A stretch of DNA of 64,000 bases. Origin: Opisthorchis felineus. Its lineage: Eukaryota; Platyhelminthes; Trematoda; Opisthorchiida; Opisthorchiidae. A program made the position numbers and the translations under genes. The notes below the pieces were generated by a model. It did no database searches and was not told the origin of the DNA. It saw only the letters and a list, made by a program, of their open reading frames with translations. Positions 12,501 to 24,300 of this stretch are shown one piece after another. The stretch covers positions 64,625 through 128,624 of the forward strand of contig SJOL01006389.1 in the NCBI GenBank assembly GCA_004794785.1. The letters run 5' to 3'. Each line of letters opens with the position of its first letter. The first letter of the stretch is position 1.

Positions 12501-13720
12501 TTACTCTGAGAAATTCCCTTCTCACTCGAAAGTTGTTAACTATGTTTCCGATGTGGTTCGGATTAACACCAGTGGAAGATTCACAACACACTGAAGAAAA
12601 CACAAGGTCAAAAAACAAGTATGACTACACAGTGGAAAAGTTCAACGCAGAAATTATAAATTCAAAAGCAGATGGATCATTCGCTCACCTATTATGCATG
12701 GTCCGTTGATCGGTTCTCATCATAAAAAACAAACCACTGTAGTCAGGTGGAGGTGTTTCTTTTTGAACATGCAACAGACGGAACATTCATATCAGGACAG
12801 GGAGGGTAGTAGAGCCAGAAAGTAAAGACGATGGGCGCATAATCACACCAGTCGGAACGGATTACCTCATTGCAGTGTCGGCCGCAAATTGGGAACCACT
12901 TACCAAATGCCTAACCTAAAATGCGCTAGTTGATGGTACAGAGCCAAAAAATAAGTCAGTCAACTCCTGGATACCCGACTGGCTCATATGTATTCACAAA
13001 AGCACTAGGTGTACGCCAGTATCTGTTGATGGTGTGTATTCGTACGGGGTAAAGCGTAAAAGGTGAGTATACTTCCTTATCCAATGTCACATTTTGTGTA
13101 TGTTTCAAGGACATCACTCTTGTCAGCAATGATATTATGGATCCAAAGTGCATTATGTCGTGTCAGCTTTCAAGCAGTCTTACGCACTCCCAAAATGTTC
13201 AGTTATAACAGCTTCAGGAAAAACAACCGTTAAAATAGGATGTGTTATTTACTAAGTCAAACCGTCTAGTACTGAGACACACATAACTGTATATGGTCTA
13301 ATACTTCGTGATAAATTTGCCAGAACTAGTTAGTAAGTAAGCTTGGTAATCACCCACGACTGTAGAGAAAATGTCCTCACAGACAACTCATTATGGGGCT
13401 CCAAGCAATCAGTGTGTGATACGCAAAAAAATACTACTCAGGGATTCTCCTTTAAAAAAACTAGACACCCCAAGTTCAAGGATAATTTGAATTCCTAATG
13501 GAATTAACAGTGATTTTTCCATATAAATTATGAACAGTCTGTTGAGCCAGGCAATGGGTGGGAAACAGAGCCCTAGGACGTCGATAATCCACTTCAAAGA
13601 GACTGCGCTGCTGCGGATTTTCTACTCAACATGCCACTAAACGTTACTTCCTCTCGAGAACATGTAGGTTCAATACTCAAGGTTGCGAGGGCCTGGTAGG
13701 ATGTTGTTTCTTGAAGCAAA
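9561..13720. other. No recognisable gene
   Basis: About 4 kb with short frames only. Overlapping frames on both strands near 9930-10220 and 11390-11660 match nothing recognised. AT-rich and plain in composition around 12000-12350. Confidence 0.5.
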
Positions 13721-13749
13721 CTACTCATAAATTTTCTGGAAGCTCTTTG

Positions 13750-13801
13750 ACAGCCCATCACCGGTTTCGCCCCTCTTGGGGCTCATCAGTTTGGTGCAGT
13801 T
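13750..13801 (-). ncRNA. Hammerhead ribozyme, degenerate (copy A)
   Basis: Minus strand: CTGATGAG (13782-13789), a 5-bp helix II GCCCC/GGGGC with an AAGA loop, then GAAAC and the stem III palindrome ACCGGT (13760-13765). The catalytic core is complete. The nucleotide at the cleavage site (13759) gives G on the minus strand, and G is the one base hammerheads do not cleave after, so this copy is predicted inactive. Stem I is also weakened. Confidence 0.75.
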
Positions 13802-14073
13802 CCCGTCAACCTTATGTTCTACCTGAACCCAAATTGGACTAATTTCGACAAATACACTCATTTGCGAATCAATCTGTTTTTTTACGGAAAACTCAACTGT
13901 ATCTCTCGATTATGATAGTGTTCAACTGAATGTGCTGCACACAGGCCGTCTCATGTTTCATTTGGTACGTTATTCGAGATATCGCAGTATATTTTCATAA
14001 AGGAAGCTACTCACGAGGTTGCTGTATATTTTCACAAAGCAGACTACTCTCAAACTCTCCCTGAAAACTCTCC

Positions 14074-14126
14074 GACAGCCCACGACCGGTTTTGCTTTTG
14101 TTGGGGATCATCAACTAGGCGCAGTC
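14074..14126 (-). ncRNA. Hammerhead ribozyme, degenerate (copy B)
   Basis: Same layout as copy A. The first core block reads TTGATGA instead of CTGATGA (14108-14114) and the second reads AAAAC instead of GAAAC. ACCGGT (14085-14090) and the GTC cleavage triplet are intact, as is much of stem I (GCCTA/GTGGGC). The G12A change alone would be expected to abolish activity. Confidence 0.68.
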
Positions 14127-14188
14127 CCGGAGTTTCCGTCATCCCTATGTTCTACTCGAACCCAAATTTTACGAAGTTCGTGAATTAC

Positions 14189-14313
14189 ACTCATTTGCAC
14201 ACCAATTTAACAGGAGGCTCAACCAAATCCCAGCCGAAGAATATCATAAACGAGGAATTCAGCTGGGGTTCAGTTGAGTCTCTCGTTAAACCCAAATTGG
14301 TGTGCAAATGAGT
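14189..14313. repeat. Inverted repeat with 20-bp perfect arms
   Basis: ACTCATTTGCACACCAATTT at 14189-14208 is exactly reverse-complemented at 14294-14313. Further imperfect pairing continues inward: a CAGCCGAA/TTCAGCTG-type match, and ATAAACGAG against CTCTCGTTA. This is the arm pair of the hammerhead repeat in a diverged form. Confidence 0.8.
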
Positions 14314-14345
14314 CTATTTCGCAAGTGCGGTACGACTCTTTTTTG

Positions 14346-14919
14346 ACAAAAATTGTAAAGACGAACCAGTAACCAGGTTTCAGACCAATTCACTCCATCT
14401 CAGACTAGTGTTACTGGGTAGTCACAACACAGCCTGTGATCATCAGCCGAACCGATATTCTACATCGGTGTGCGTTTGTGCCAACAGGAGGTCTGAATCT
14501 GGGGCTTTTTTCTCGATGTTTGCTTTAACATTGTCTATACTGGTGCCAATACACCTGGTTGGTACGCGAAACCTAAAATATGCACTGTTGTATTGAATTT
14601 GGAAGGCAACACAACTGAATGATGTGCGATCAATACTTGAGCACAAGGAAAAAGGACCGCATTGATGGAGGAAACTAGGAAGCAAATCTGTTCTATTTTT
14701 GGACGGTAAGTTATTCGAACAAAAATGAATGGTTTGCGAACCCGGGACACTACAAAACACGATCCATAATTTTATGTCTAGAGGGAATGAGAATTCGCAT
14801 TCAGCAGGAAACAAAGATGGTCACAATATGTGGCGATTAATGTTAAAGCCTAACTACGCAGACTTCGAAATTGTTCTTCGGTGTCTATGTCGGAACCACC
14901 GACGCAGAGCTGTGCTCCG
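14346..14919. other. No recognisable gene
   Basis: A 123-codon minus-strand frame (14443-14814) overlaps several others. It resembles no family and lacks convincing splice sites. Confidence 0.4.
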
Positions 14920-14990
14920 CCAAGCACTGACAATATCACCTCGATTGATAACGAAAGGTTTGTAGTAGAATTGCCGAGTTCACCGAGCAG
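14920..14990 (+). repeat. Dispersed repeat family 2, diverged copy 3
   Basis: Weak similarity to 950-1080 and 6320-6443, mainly around ATCACCTCGATTGATAACGA and the following ATTGCCGAGTTCACCGA. It may be a remnant of the same family. Confidence 0.35.
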
Positions 14991-16559
14991 ATTGTCCGGT
15001 TCGGGTGACAATCAGCCAAAATTCTTTGAAAAAATCAAACGAATTTGCATGATTAGTCACTAGTCAGTTCCACATATTCGCGCGAATTATCAGTCCAGAT
15101 AAGCTTGCTAAAAATTACCTACTGTATGCTAGGCATCCAGATGTATATGTACAAATCCACGAAGAAATAAAACTCCACATATGGGGAAAATATAGTTCTC
15201 CCGAACGACGTCTCCTGCGAAAAACCGCCGATGGCTTCATTTATCTGTTAGGTAAGTCGCTGCAACAAGAACTCGGATGAAAAGTTCAGGCATGCTTCAA
15301 GACGTAAAACCACATAAGAACCCAGGTTGGACTGATGGACCGATGACTTTTACGGGTATATTTTGCTGCACTTCATGTCTTGTAACTTAAAATTACTCGC
15401 TGTCTCGCTTGTACTGCAGTGAAGCACTAGGTAAAAATAAACCGCTAGAAATAAGTCCAAACCCCCATGGACGTCAATCCACTTTTGCGTGATCAGTTGA
15501 TTTGCGTTCTTCTGATGAATAGTGAATCATTCACGCTTTGCCAATTTATACTCAAATGATGCTCGATCGCATGTGACCTAGCTATGTTGCTGCCCTCGGA
15601 TCCATTGAGTAAGTGACAGCAATTTGCTTCCCGAAATCGAAGGCATTTGTCACTCAACCCGAGTTTTCAGATTTGCTTTGATTGAATCGTTAGTTAAACG
15701 ACTACCAGTGACCGACAATCACATGTTCGTTCTGCGTTAAAATTCAGCTATATATGTCATTAGAATCATCATGCTCTGACCGCTAGCGGCACCTCTGGAA
15801 ATCCAACTTGACTGAAAGTTATCTTCTTTCTCATAACGCAAAATGTTGCCAAAGAAACTTCACCAAATTTAGTTGTTACATCCGCACCAAAGGATGATTT
15901 ATATTTCTCGCAGTAAAACAGGCTCATTTAGATTGACACAAGTCTTTTCAGGCGAAACGCCTTGAAAATTCGACAGTTTACTCAGTAACGTGTAAAATTA
16001 TTGGTCCAACTGAGTCTCAATACTCAAAGCGTATCACACATTACTTATCTTCGGCTGACTGCACAGCTTACAGAAGTTATCAAGTCACATTGTCGGCTCG
16101 TTTGTCCAGTTAAGATTTACCATTCCTCGCACGACAATATCCGTAATGGTTCCTTTTCTGAATGGCATTACTCATTGTTGTTGCAGGATTTATTTTCTCC
16201 GATTTGTCGTCACCTCTAATCCAGCCGATTTCAGATTTACATACTGTTACAGTTTCAGTGAGGGAGGGCTTTGTTAACGCGAATTCGTGTTACTGTTTTA
16301 ATCAACCTCCTCCTATATTCTCTTTCTCATTGTGCTTTCGATGTTGTCCCACATTTACTACTCAGGAAACGAAGTCAAATTTACTGATAAATTCGGTTTA
16401 GAGTGTCCCATCTCCGAAAAAGAAATAGAATGTATCGTTCATGGGAAAAACTTCAAATGGTATGTGATAAGCATACTAACTTATCTGGTGTGCCAAGATG
16501 ATGCACACATATTAGGAGGAATTACGCGAATAGTGCCCTGTGCTCTTTCCACAGCATGT
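14991..16559. other. No recognisable gene
   Basis: Short frames only. Nothing recognised. Confidence 0.5.
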
Positions 16560-16800
16560 GCCAAAACACGGCCCACGTCGTGCACGCCTTGATTGGTTCG
16601 CTCATCGGTCAGCTCCAGCCAATGAGTGTAATATTTCTGTTCACGATTGGACAAGTTGGTCCCAGCGGATGTCTGTGTTCCCTCCATATGATTGGTTGTT
16701 TTTCCCGTTGACCTGTGTTGCAAATCTGTGCCCACATGAGTAAGCACTTGCAATACGGGTCGTCCTCGTCTGGTGCGTTTTGATTCCACTTTAAGGGCAT
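16560..16800 (+). promoter_or_regulatory. CCAAT-rich, LTR/promoter-like stretch
   Basis: Four CCAAT-box motifs in either orientation lie within about 120 bp: GATTGG near 16590, AGCCAATGAG near 16617, GATTGG near 16646 and GATTGG near 16690. The stretch lies about 300 bp upstream of a Gypsy-like gag region on the same strand. This fits a retrotransposon LTR promoter, but no matching second LTR was identified, so the call is tentative. Confidence 0.35.
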
Positions 16801-16925
16801 TGAATTAGAGAAAGGGGGACAACTGAACTGCCATTGCACATCATGAAGATCCCTTTGGAATTATTCCAGAAAGTGCGGTTTAGACAGCAAGCAGAGTTCG
16901 GTGCATCACAACAATGTTTGCTTTG

Positions 16926-17001
16926 GCGAAATACACTTATCTGCAAACAAATTTGGTTTTGCGAGAGAGTCACCTGGAACCCAGCTGAATCTCTCGTTTG
17001 T
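16926..17001. repeat. Solo arm of the hammerhead repeat
   Basis: A 76-bp block nearly identical (about four differences by eye) to the arm at 55617-55692. It includes AAATTTGGTTTTGCGAGAG and CACCTGGAACCCAGCTGAAT. No ribozyme or body sequence accompanies it. It lies directly upstream of the Gypsy-like gag remnant. Confidence 0.82.
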
Positions 17002-17109
17002 TTTGTACATTGATACACGTGTTCCTTTACAAACACCGGATACAGGCTCGTCAGTTTCCACTGCGGAGAATTTGGTGCAAGATATGACAGAATTTCACTA
17101 CCACAACCG

Positions 17110-19275
17110 GACGCAGACCTTACTGTCGAAACATGGTTTCCAAGATGAAGCCTCATTGAAGACTGATGGGAGAAGTCGGAGTGATGCGGCTCGTGTACGT
17201 CTCCTTTTGCTGGAACTGGGTCCACATTGTACGAAGAAAGCAGACTATATTCTACTCAACCCCCAGGAATGTCATTCGCGGAAAATTTGAGGCAATTTCT
17301 TGGCCAAAAATATCACTTTTCAAAGCAAGATTTCAATATTTTAAAGTTGTCACGTCTGAAGAAGACGATTTTGTAACATGCTGGTGTCGTTCAAGGGAGA
17401 ATGTAAGTGCCTCCAGCTCAATAGACTCACAGATGACCATTTCTCCAATCGTTGTATTGGATGAAATTGAATCCAGGCATCACACCACACAGAAGCCCAC
17501 GGAGATTGCGGACGTATGCTGATGCTGAGGCACCGTACAAAAGGGATCGAACGTTGCCACTGTGTGCCGGCCTTATACTCCGGGTTATCACAACCTGGGA
17601 CATCTGTCTGGATCTGCTCGCTGAGACTGCCTTTTTAGTGCCTGCTAGCACTGGAGTCAGTGGCATTTCGCACGATTTCGTCAGTTCAGGTCATGCATTT
17701 CAAACGATGTGGGAATATGAGGCAGAGGGAAACGAAATGTCCGGCAAAAATACGTGAAAGACATTGAGCATACTTCACCGGAACCCCCAGATTTTAACGT
17801 TGCTCTTAAAATGTTTTTTGTGACGTCTGCTCCGAACTATCAATCACTACAGAGGTATATGCACCCTTATGACAAATGATGTTCCTGTTCAATCGGATAC
17901 TGCTTCAGATAGTACCACAATCTCGGTAAATTCACATATGGTCAAGTCGCTCATGACGCATCCGATTCAGAGCTACCTTTCCTTGACAGTTCATTTGTGA
18001 GCCTAATTTCCACAAGTTGCATGTCGGTGGTGTTTGCTAAATTACATTTTGAGCATTTGAACTCATTGTGCGTTGATGGGATGTCGATTGCACCTTTGAA
18101 CAGTATTTACAGAAGGTCCAATGGTTTTTCGTTATATCCCATTGACTTCCCTTGTTCGACGGCACCAGTAAAATTTGAAGACAGCGCGGAGACTTTGTCA
18201 CGCTTTGAGTCTAGGTACCCCCATTTTTTTGCACAGGGTGTTGAAGATACATCTGCACCCCAAGTTACACCCACTGTCTAAAACAGCCACTACCTTGTGC
18301 TTCTGTTGAGGCAGTAGATGCAGAACTCGGTCGACTGGAATCCATCAGTTTTACCAGGCCAGTCACCGATTCATCGTAGGTCGTACCTGTGGTAGTTATC
18401 AGAAAGGTTAATGCCAGTTTGCATAGTTGTGCTGAATTTCGATCGGACTACGTAAAGTACTAGAAATTCAACAGTGTCCTTTACCAGTTTCATAAGTTTT
18501 ATTCACAAACATCAACTGGTCGAGGGGCATTCCAAAGAAGTGCTTACTATCAATACACATGTAGAGCCTACCGTTACAACTGGTTACTTTTTCGGGCTCA
18601 TTGTGTTCCAGCAATATTTAACCAAGTGACGGATGCTATTTTCTCCGAATTATAGTTTGCCATGGTATACTTGGATGATACGATCTTCGTAAGCTCCACC
18701 GTAAAAAGTCATTATGCACACAACTGAAGGAGGTCCCTCCAGGACACATTTATACGGGTCCCGTGTACGTGCCTGGTATCACATACCTTGGCTCCGCTGT
18801 CCACAGTTCCAGACCCCAAGCAAAATAAAGGCCGTCAAGTTAGTACCACCCTTTCCCAAGAAAAAAGCCTCCATGTGATCCTTCTATGGCTCATTACGAT
18901 CCAGAATTATCAGTACTCGCGGTTGACGATGCACCGCAAAACAGTATTGGTAGTGTGCAGTTGAACCAATTTCCGCATGCACATCAGAAAGCGCCACTAT
19001 CTGCTTCCCACGTGTTGACAACATTTGAGAAAAACTATCACCAACTCGAGAAAGAAGGGTTGAAAATCGTTTTTGCTGTTGAGGAATTCCATAAGACGAC
19101 ACGGTCGCAAATTTACGCCTTACACAGACCAAAGATCCTTGCTGTCGATTTTTATTGCCAGACGAGGCACCCCCATCAACGAGGCAAACAGATTACAACG
19201 TTGGATTTCCTCCTTATAGGCACCACCCTAAACTCGAATCTAGTAGTGCTTTTTGGTGTGGAATCACCAGAATAA
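17110..19275 (+). mobile_element. Gypsy-like LTR retrotransposon remnant (gag to RNase H)
   Basis: Plus-strand pieces appear in Gypsy order with broken frames. At 17180-17410 there is gag-like sequence (RVRLLLLELG, then FKARFQYFKVV and EDDFVTC in another frame). Around 17580-17670 lies a protease-like stretch (LLAETAFLV then a damaged 'DTGA' region). Between 18290 and 18700 there is RT-like sequence ending in YLDD (18668-18679), the RT active-site box. At 18886-19272 is an RNase-H-like stretch beginning AHYDPELSVLAVDDA and continuing FEKNYHQLEKEGLKIVFAVEEFHK, a textbook Ty3/Gypsy pattern, although the first catalytic region is altered. No integrase follows and no LTR pair was found. It is dead. 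Similarity is from memory of the family, not a search. Confidence 0.72.
18886..19275 (+). pseudogene. RNase-H-like domain of the Gypsy remnant
   Basis: This is the longest unbroken piece of the element (129 codons). It shows AHYDPELSVLAVDDA, the LEKEGLKIVFAVEEFHK stretch typical of Ty3/Gypsy RNase H, and a degraded 'DHKPLL'-type segment. It ends in a stop after ESPE, so it is an isolated fragment of the polyprotein. Confidence 0.7.
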
Positions 19276-22200
19276 TTGCGTCAGGGCATAGAAAGGACAG
19301 TTTAAACGAATGATGTGAATATTAGTTCTACAATTCCCGCGGCCCTGTACTTTTCAATGAACTTGAAGATGTGGGATAGCAATAGGGAATTTGTTCATGG
19401 GAGTACAGAACTTTGTCGAGTGAAGGTCTGGATATACGCCAGCAGATGCGGTTGGACAGATCAATCTAGTATTACCAGAACCACTTGAATGTCCTCATTA
19501 TCCAGCATAGTGGACGATACGTTGTCAGGGCACCACAAATAGGGTCAGTTACTGTCGACCGCTTTCAGCTATATTGGGAGATGGTGAAATCATAATGGTC
19601 TTATCAACGACTACCCTGGGCAAATAAGTTAGCATCAACTATATGAAAGATGGCTATATGCTCAAAAGCTTATTGCCTACTGGATAATAGCACACGTTCG
19701 TTGCAATAGGGAGTTCGTCTAAGCACACTTGGGAACCACGATTTCAGGTACACCACTGTAATCGAGGACGCATATGAGGAGTGTCTTGAGTGATAATGAA
19801 GTAAAGCAGCTTACCGTGAAGTTTTGAGCATGACAACTCAAATCGTCATTTTGCTGAACAAACTTTGCTGTCACGTGATCCCAGTAAAGTAAAGGCACAG
19901 TTGTCCCACCCGGGAAGACAATCCCTACCGCCACTCCACTCCGGTCCCGTGAGATTACTCCTGGGAAACCGCCTCCATGTCTCTCAACAGAGATAACGCC
20001 CAATGTCCTCTTGGCGCGAAACGCCTAACCAAAGCCAGGATGCGAAATGTACCTTACGCTAATCGGGTAGCTGAACAGTGACTACCCTCAAGTGATTAGG
20101 GACCTCAAAAAGAGGTTTTCATCTATGTCACGAAACTATCTTATTTCCTACCTTTAAAACGACCTTTCAAGTGAGGCCACTCGTTGCTGATCGTTCCTGC
20201 ATTAATCAAACAAATAGGTCCTTCATAAGAGAGACCGTACATACTTTCTCTCTCTAGGAAGACCACTTGAAAAAGCAGTCGAAAGCAATCTCTTGAAGAT
20301 GTTTGTATATTTAAGGGGACACAATTTTACTCGAGACACAATTTCTCTCGAGAGACTGCTTCAAAAGACTTACTGAAAACGATCTTTTCTGCCAACTGGT
20401 CTCTTCTTGGAGGGGGTGTACTGCTGAAATGCGCTTCATGGGTCAAACAAACTGGTCATTTTTGGAGGCTGGTATCTCTTTAATAAATAGACAGCTGGAA
20501 TTACACAAAGATAACTTTCGTTTTCAGCGATCAACATGACAAAACCTTTAAGTAGAGTATCGCTCGAAGAAGCCAAACCATAGACATGAGTGTCAGTCTC
20601 CATACCAGAGTTGTAATTAGTTGGGAAGAGCACCCACAGCAAAGCAACAACACCTACAGTGCACAAATTCGGACCTAACAAAGAGTCTCTGGTACAACTG
20701 CAGTTGACGTTTGTAAACTGGTGGCTTCTCAAATGAGCTTCCCTCACTTTTATCATTGTGTTGATTTTTGTGAGGGATAAAATTCGTACTTCAAAAGAAG
20801 CTGTCACATTGCGAGGGCTTTAGAGGAGGGTTACCATATTAGAGCAGTGTACCGTTGTGTTGTGGACAAAATATAGGGTACTTATCCTTTTTTTATAAGG
20901 GCGATAGCGGTATTCCCTTCAAGATAGACCACTCCCCCAAATAAGATCAGTAAAGAGGTTTCTCCTGAATGGTTTCTGTTCATTGGGCTAATGCCCCTCA
21001 TGTGGATATGGAACTACTAATCCTTGTGGTATATCATCAGAGTTCCGGTAGGCACGGTTCAAACCAGATATAAATTGCAGAGAGCATATATCCATACGAA
21101 TATGTCTTCCGCTATTTTGGCTATCCGTTCAATTCCTGCTTGGCTAGTAACTTCATTGGACTTACAGCCAACTGCTAGCAAAACGGTGGTTATCAACCAT
21201 GGACGAGCATGGTTTGTTTTATTGACCAGCTATAAGCACGACACAGAAGGCATCAAGTGATGAACCAAAACCAGGCTTTTAGATAAAATTGAAATAGCTT
21301 GCTCCTCAGCAAAAGATTTTCAGTCTGTTTATAACTGTTCCTTAACCGGTTGCGTAAGTCCATCACCAGAATTCCAAGTCAAATAGTCTTCCCACTGAAA
21401 AACCTCCAAACATGAAGGAAATGACATTCGCAGTCCTAAAATTCCCACAAACAAAGAACCCCAGAGCCCAACAGAGAATCCCGTATAAATAGCATCTGCA
21501 TCCAGCACGAAGTGCTCTTGTTTTATTACCCGAGGTCTGGACACCATTCGACTGCACTCCACAAGTGCCCAACAGGAAACTGAGCAAAGCTACAGGGTGC
21601 TCTTGATGTGGATAGTACATGTACTGACCTGGGGAATGGAATTAGCTGTGCTGGTCCACTATGGCTGCTTTGCTGCTGATAACAGATTCAGTCTGCTTTG
21701 CGTGATCAACAACAATCCACTCAGTTTGGCTGTTTAAAACTACAGAGGTGTTGTGTCAGCCTTTAGTATGGTGGCTGACTGAATATGTGGACTGGATCGG
21801 ACGTTGCCCTTTTAAATAATGGCGTGAACATTGATTTAATCGCTGTGTTTCTCTAACGTGAGCACACGGAGGAGTGTTTAACAGGAGCATCGCCTGGCTG
21901 AATGTTTATCCACTCAGCTGAGTGCAACTGTCATTGTAAGTGGTGGAAAATGTACTCCTTATCTGGTATCTGTAATACATACGTCCAAACGGATGGCTTT
22001 GGACTCTTTCACCTGTAGGTCACATACATATACTGAGTGTGGCCACTTAAATTTGCCTCACTTGATAAAACATGCATTCGTCTTCCAGTGCCCAGTACTG
22101 TGTGCTTTCGGGGTGGGAAAGAGAGGACCATTCACATTGCACAGGTCAATGGATGTGTGAGATACATACGGTTCTGGTACGCTGCTCCATTTTGATGGGA

Positions 22201-24300
22201 AAAAACACTATGCAGCATCCCTTGAATCTTTTGCTAAGCTGGTGAGTTATGCAGTTGGTGACGATGAACAAACCAGTCGGTACACACAGATGACCTAACT
22301 GGGACTCAAATAAATCACTTGTTTGTGATATTCTTCAACAAATGTGCAGTGTGAAGGTCGCCCCAGCGTTCAGTCGGACCGGATATCGAAGCGTATTTTC
22401 CTTCATCCGTATTACCTCACATGAGATCGGCGTCACTTTTCTGTCAAAAATTGTTCAGTTGTTCGGCTGAATTGAGAAAAAATTATCCCAAAAAGACAAC
22501 TCTAATGGATTTTCTCGAGGTTCACATAACATACGGTCTACCCAGGCAGGCAAAGAAACGAGGAAGGGTGGTACTTACTCTGGACTAATTTATATCGAAT
22601 AAGGATAGCGTAATACTTGCCGAATGAAGGAATGCTATAGGTAATGAGACAGATCGTGTGGTTCCGCGTTCAGTGCAATTGTGAACTGGTTTCCGAAAAG
22701 ATGTGATATAAATTGTGCATGCAAGTCAAAAATGCAATTCGTTTTATAACTCCAGTTGCAAGGTACCCGCTGATGACGCACCTCAAAATGAAAGAAACTA
22801 TATGCATATTTTGCAAGACAAGGTGAAATTTTATACCAACTAATCACATGTTATCCAGTTCCAAGAGAGATATCTATGCTGAGACTTTACAAGTGGAAAA
22901 TACTATTGTGCGAACAAATTCCGAGTGAAGAAGCGAAACCTTTGCTGGATTCCTTGCTTTGATTCGCTTGGCAGTTCGCCGTTGTAGGTGAATGCTATCC
23001 TAAACTTGCACAGGGATTCATACATTAGGCAGTAAGAGAGGACAAAATGTGTTTAGGAGTTCGATCGTGATAATGCACAGACACGACACTGGGCGCGGGA
23101 ATGGAACCTCGATTCCTTAAAAAACGAACACCGAAACTTAATTTGTTTGTACCAAATAATGTTGCCTCCTGCCGACCTTCTGTTGCGCTTTCTGGACAAG
23201 ACACTCATCCAGACCATTACCATTAGGCTGCTGTGCACGTTTTTGTGTAAATGAAAATGCCCCTCTTCATGCATCAAGGAATGCAGCGTGCGCGGGTCTC
23301 GGCATCGACCGAAAAAACTCCAGCCATATGGATAGATATACTGCAAATTGAACTTGTTATCAATGCTTTGGAAGAACTGATCGCTTGGACAAAACATAAA
23401 GCGTTTGGAAATTCCATTTCTGTCTGTTCTTGGTAAATAGCTCGTGCAAAGTTTAAAAGTCGACTTTGAGTGTTTCCAAAAACTCTCCATCGGTATTCAA
23501 CTATGGCTGTTGGTACGTTAAAAACTGAACTAGTTTTAAATTGGTTACCGTTGCAAATGGTATTAGTTGACGTTACGGTTGTTTGTTTACCTAAAAGAAC
23601 ACATATGACGTGAAGGTCAAAGATGCAGTACCTTTGTAAGTCATGCGCAACCGCGCAAAATACTGATGGCATGTGGCTACGTATGGGTTAGTGATGTCAA
23701 AGTGATGTCTCAAAGCCCTCACATCATCGATGACAGTTTGTTTAGAGAAATAAATGATTCTTGTTATCACCTGATGCCGTCGTCAGTCAGATATTACAGT
23801 CTACAATGCTTATATAAGGCTCGGTTTAGAAGACATCTGCGACCGCTAATGCTTAACTGTCGTTAGACTCAACGTATGGAAGTGCTTCGTCATAGAGACG
23901 CCCACGTAGACACCATAAGTCTATCGACTATCAGCACACAGTTCAAGCGTTCATTCGGTTCCATAACTTTTCCAACAATAACGAACAAATTTTAGTCAAA
24001 GATGTTACTGGAATTTGTACACACACCATACTATTTTATATGCTTGGTGTCTGGTGGCCCTTAATGGTACAATTTCAAGGACACATTCCCCACGCTCATT
24101 TTTTATCAATACCCTCAAAAACAAGTTTTCCGAATTCTATCAAGTATCCTTCAGCTGTATCCGTGTGGATCTTAGGACCAGACGGACAGAATTAGCTAAA
24201 AAGACGTCCGATTGTCCCGATACTCATCTGGCAGACTTGTGTGCTTGTGCGGCTATTTCATTATTGGGTGGACTGTTAGCGGGATTGAGTTGTCAATAAA
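19276..24300. other. No recognisable gene
   Basis: About 5 kb with short frames. The longest minus-strand frames are 20436-20807 (123 codons, one hydrophobic run VGVVALLWVLF) and 23053-23490 (145 codons). Neither matches a family I know. No RNA gene or ordered repeat was seen. Confidence 0.45.

Larger units (their letters stand above)
13721..14345 (-). repeat. Head-to-tail dimer of the hammerhead repeat
   Basis: Two copies of the hammerhead-bearing repeat follow one another on the minus strand. Each ends in a ribozyme region followed by a '.TATGAGTAGT'-like tail. Between them lie the body landmarks seen in the other copies: TCGAATA, GAAACATGAG, GTGCAGCACATTCAGTTG, CGAGAGAT, GCAAATGAGTGTATTT and GTAGAACATAAGGTTGACGG. 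The predicted cleavage positions of the two ribozymes are 325 nt apart, giving the unit length. Both ribozymes carry core or cleavage-site changes. The outer end contains a long hairpin (14189-14313). Confidence 0.78.

Noticed and set aside
16901..17290. 129-codon plus-strand frame with [16 protein letters not shown]
   Set aside because: The peptide is a translation of the hammerhead-repeat arm and recurs at 55621-55680 and around 60250. It is not a gene.
20436..20807. 123-codon minus frame with a hydrophobic segment
   Set aside because: No ATG-initiated gene structure, no family and no clear pair of splice sites; length is within chance expectation for 64 kb.
21329..21562. Minus-strand frame with FQWEDYL resembling the start of an MBT repeat, preceded by TTTTTCAG
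   Set aside because: Match is only a few residues, the rest of the repeat is absent and a stop follows at once; likely chance.
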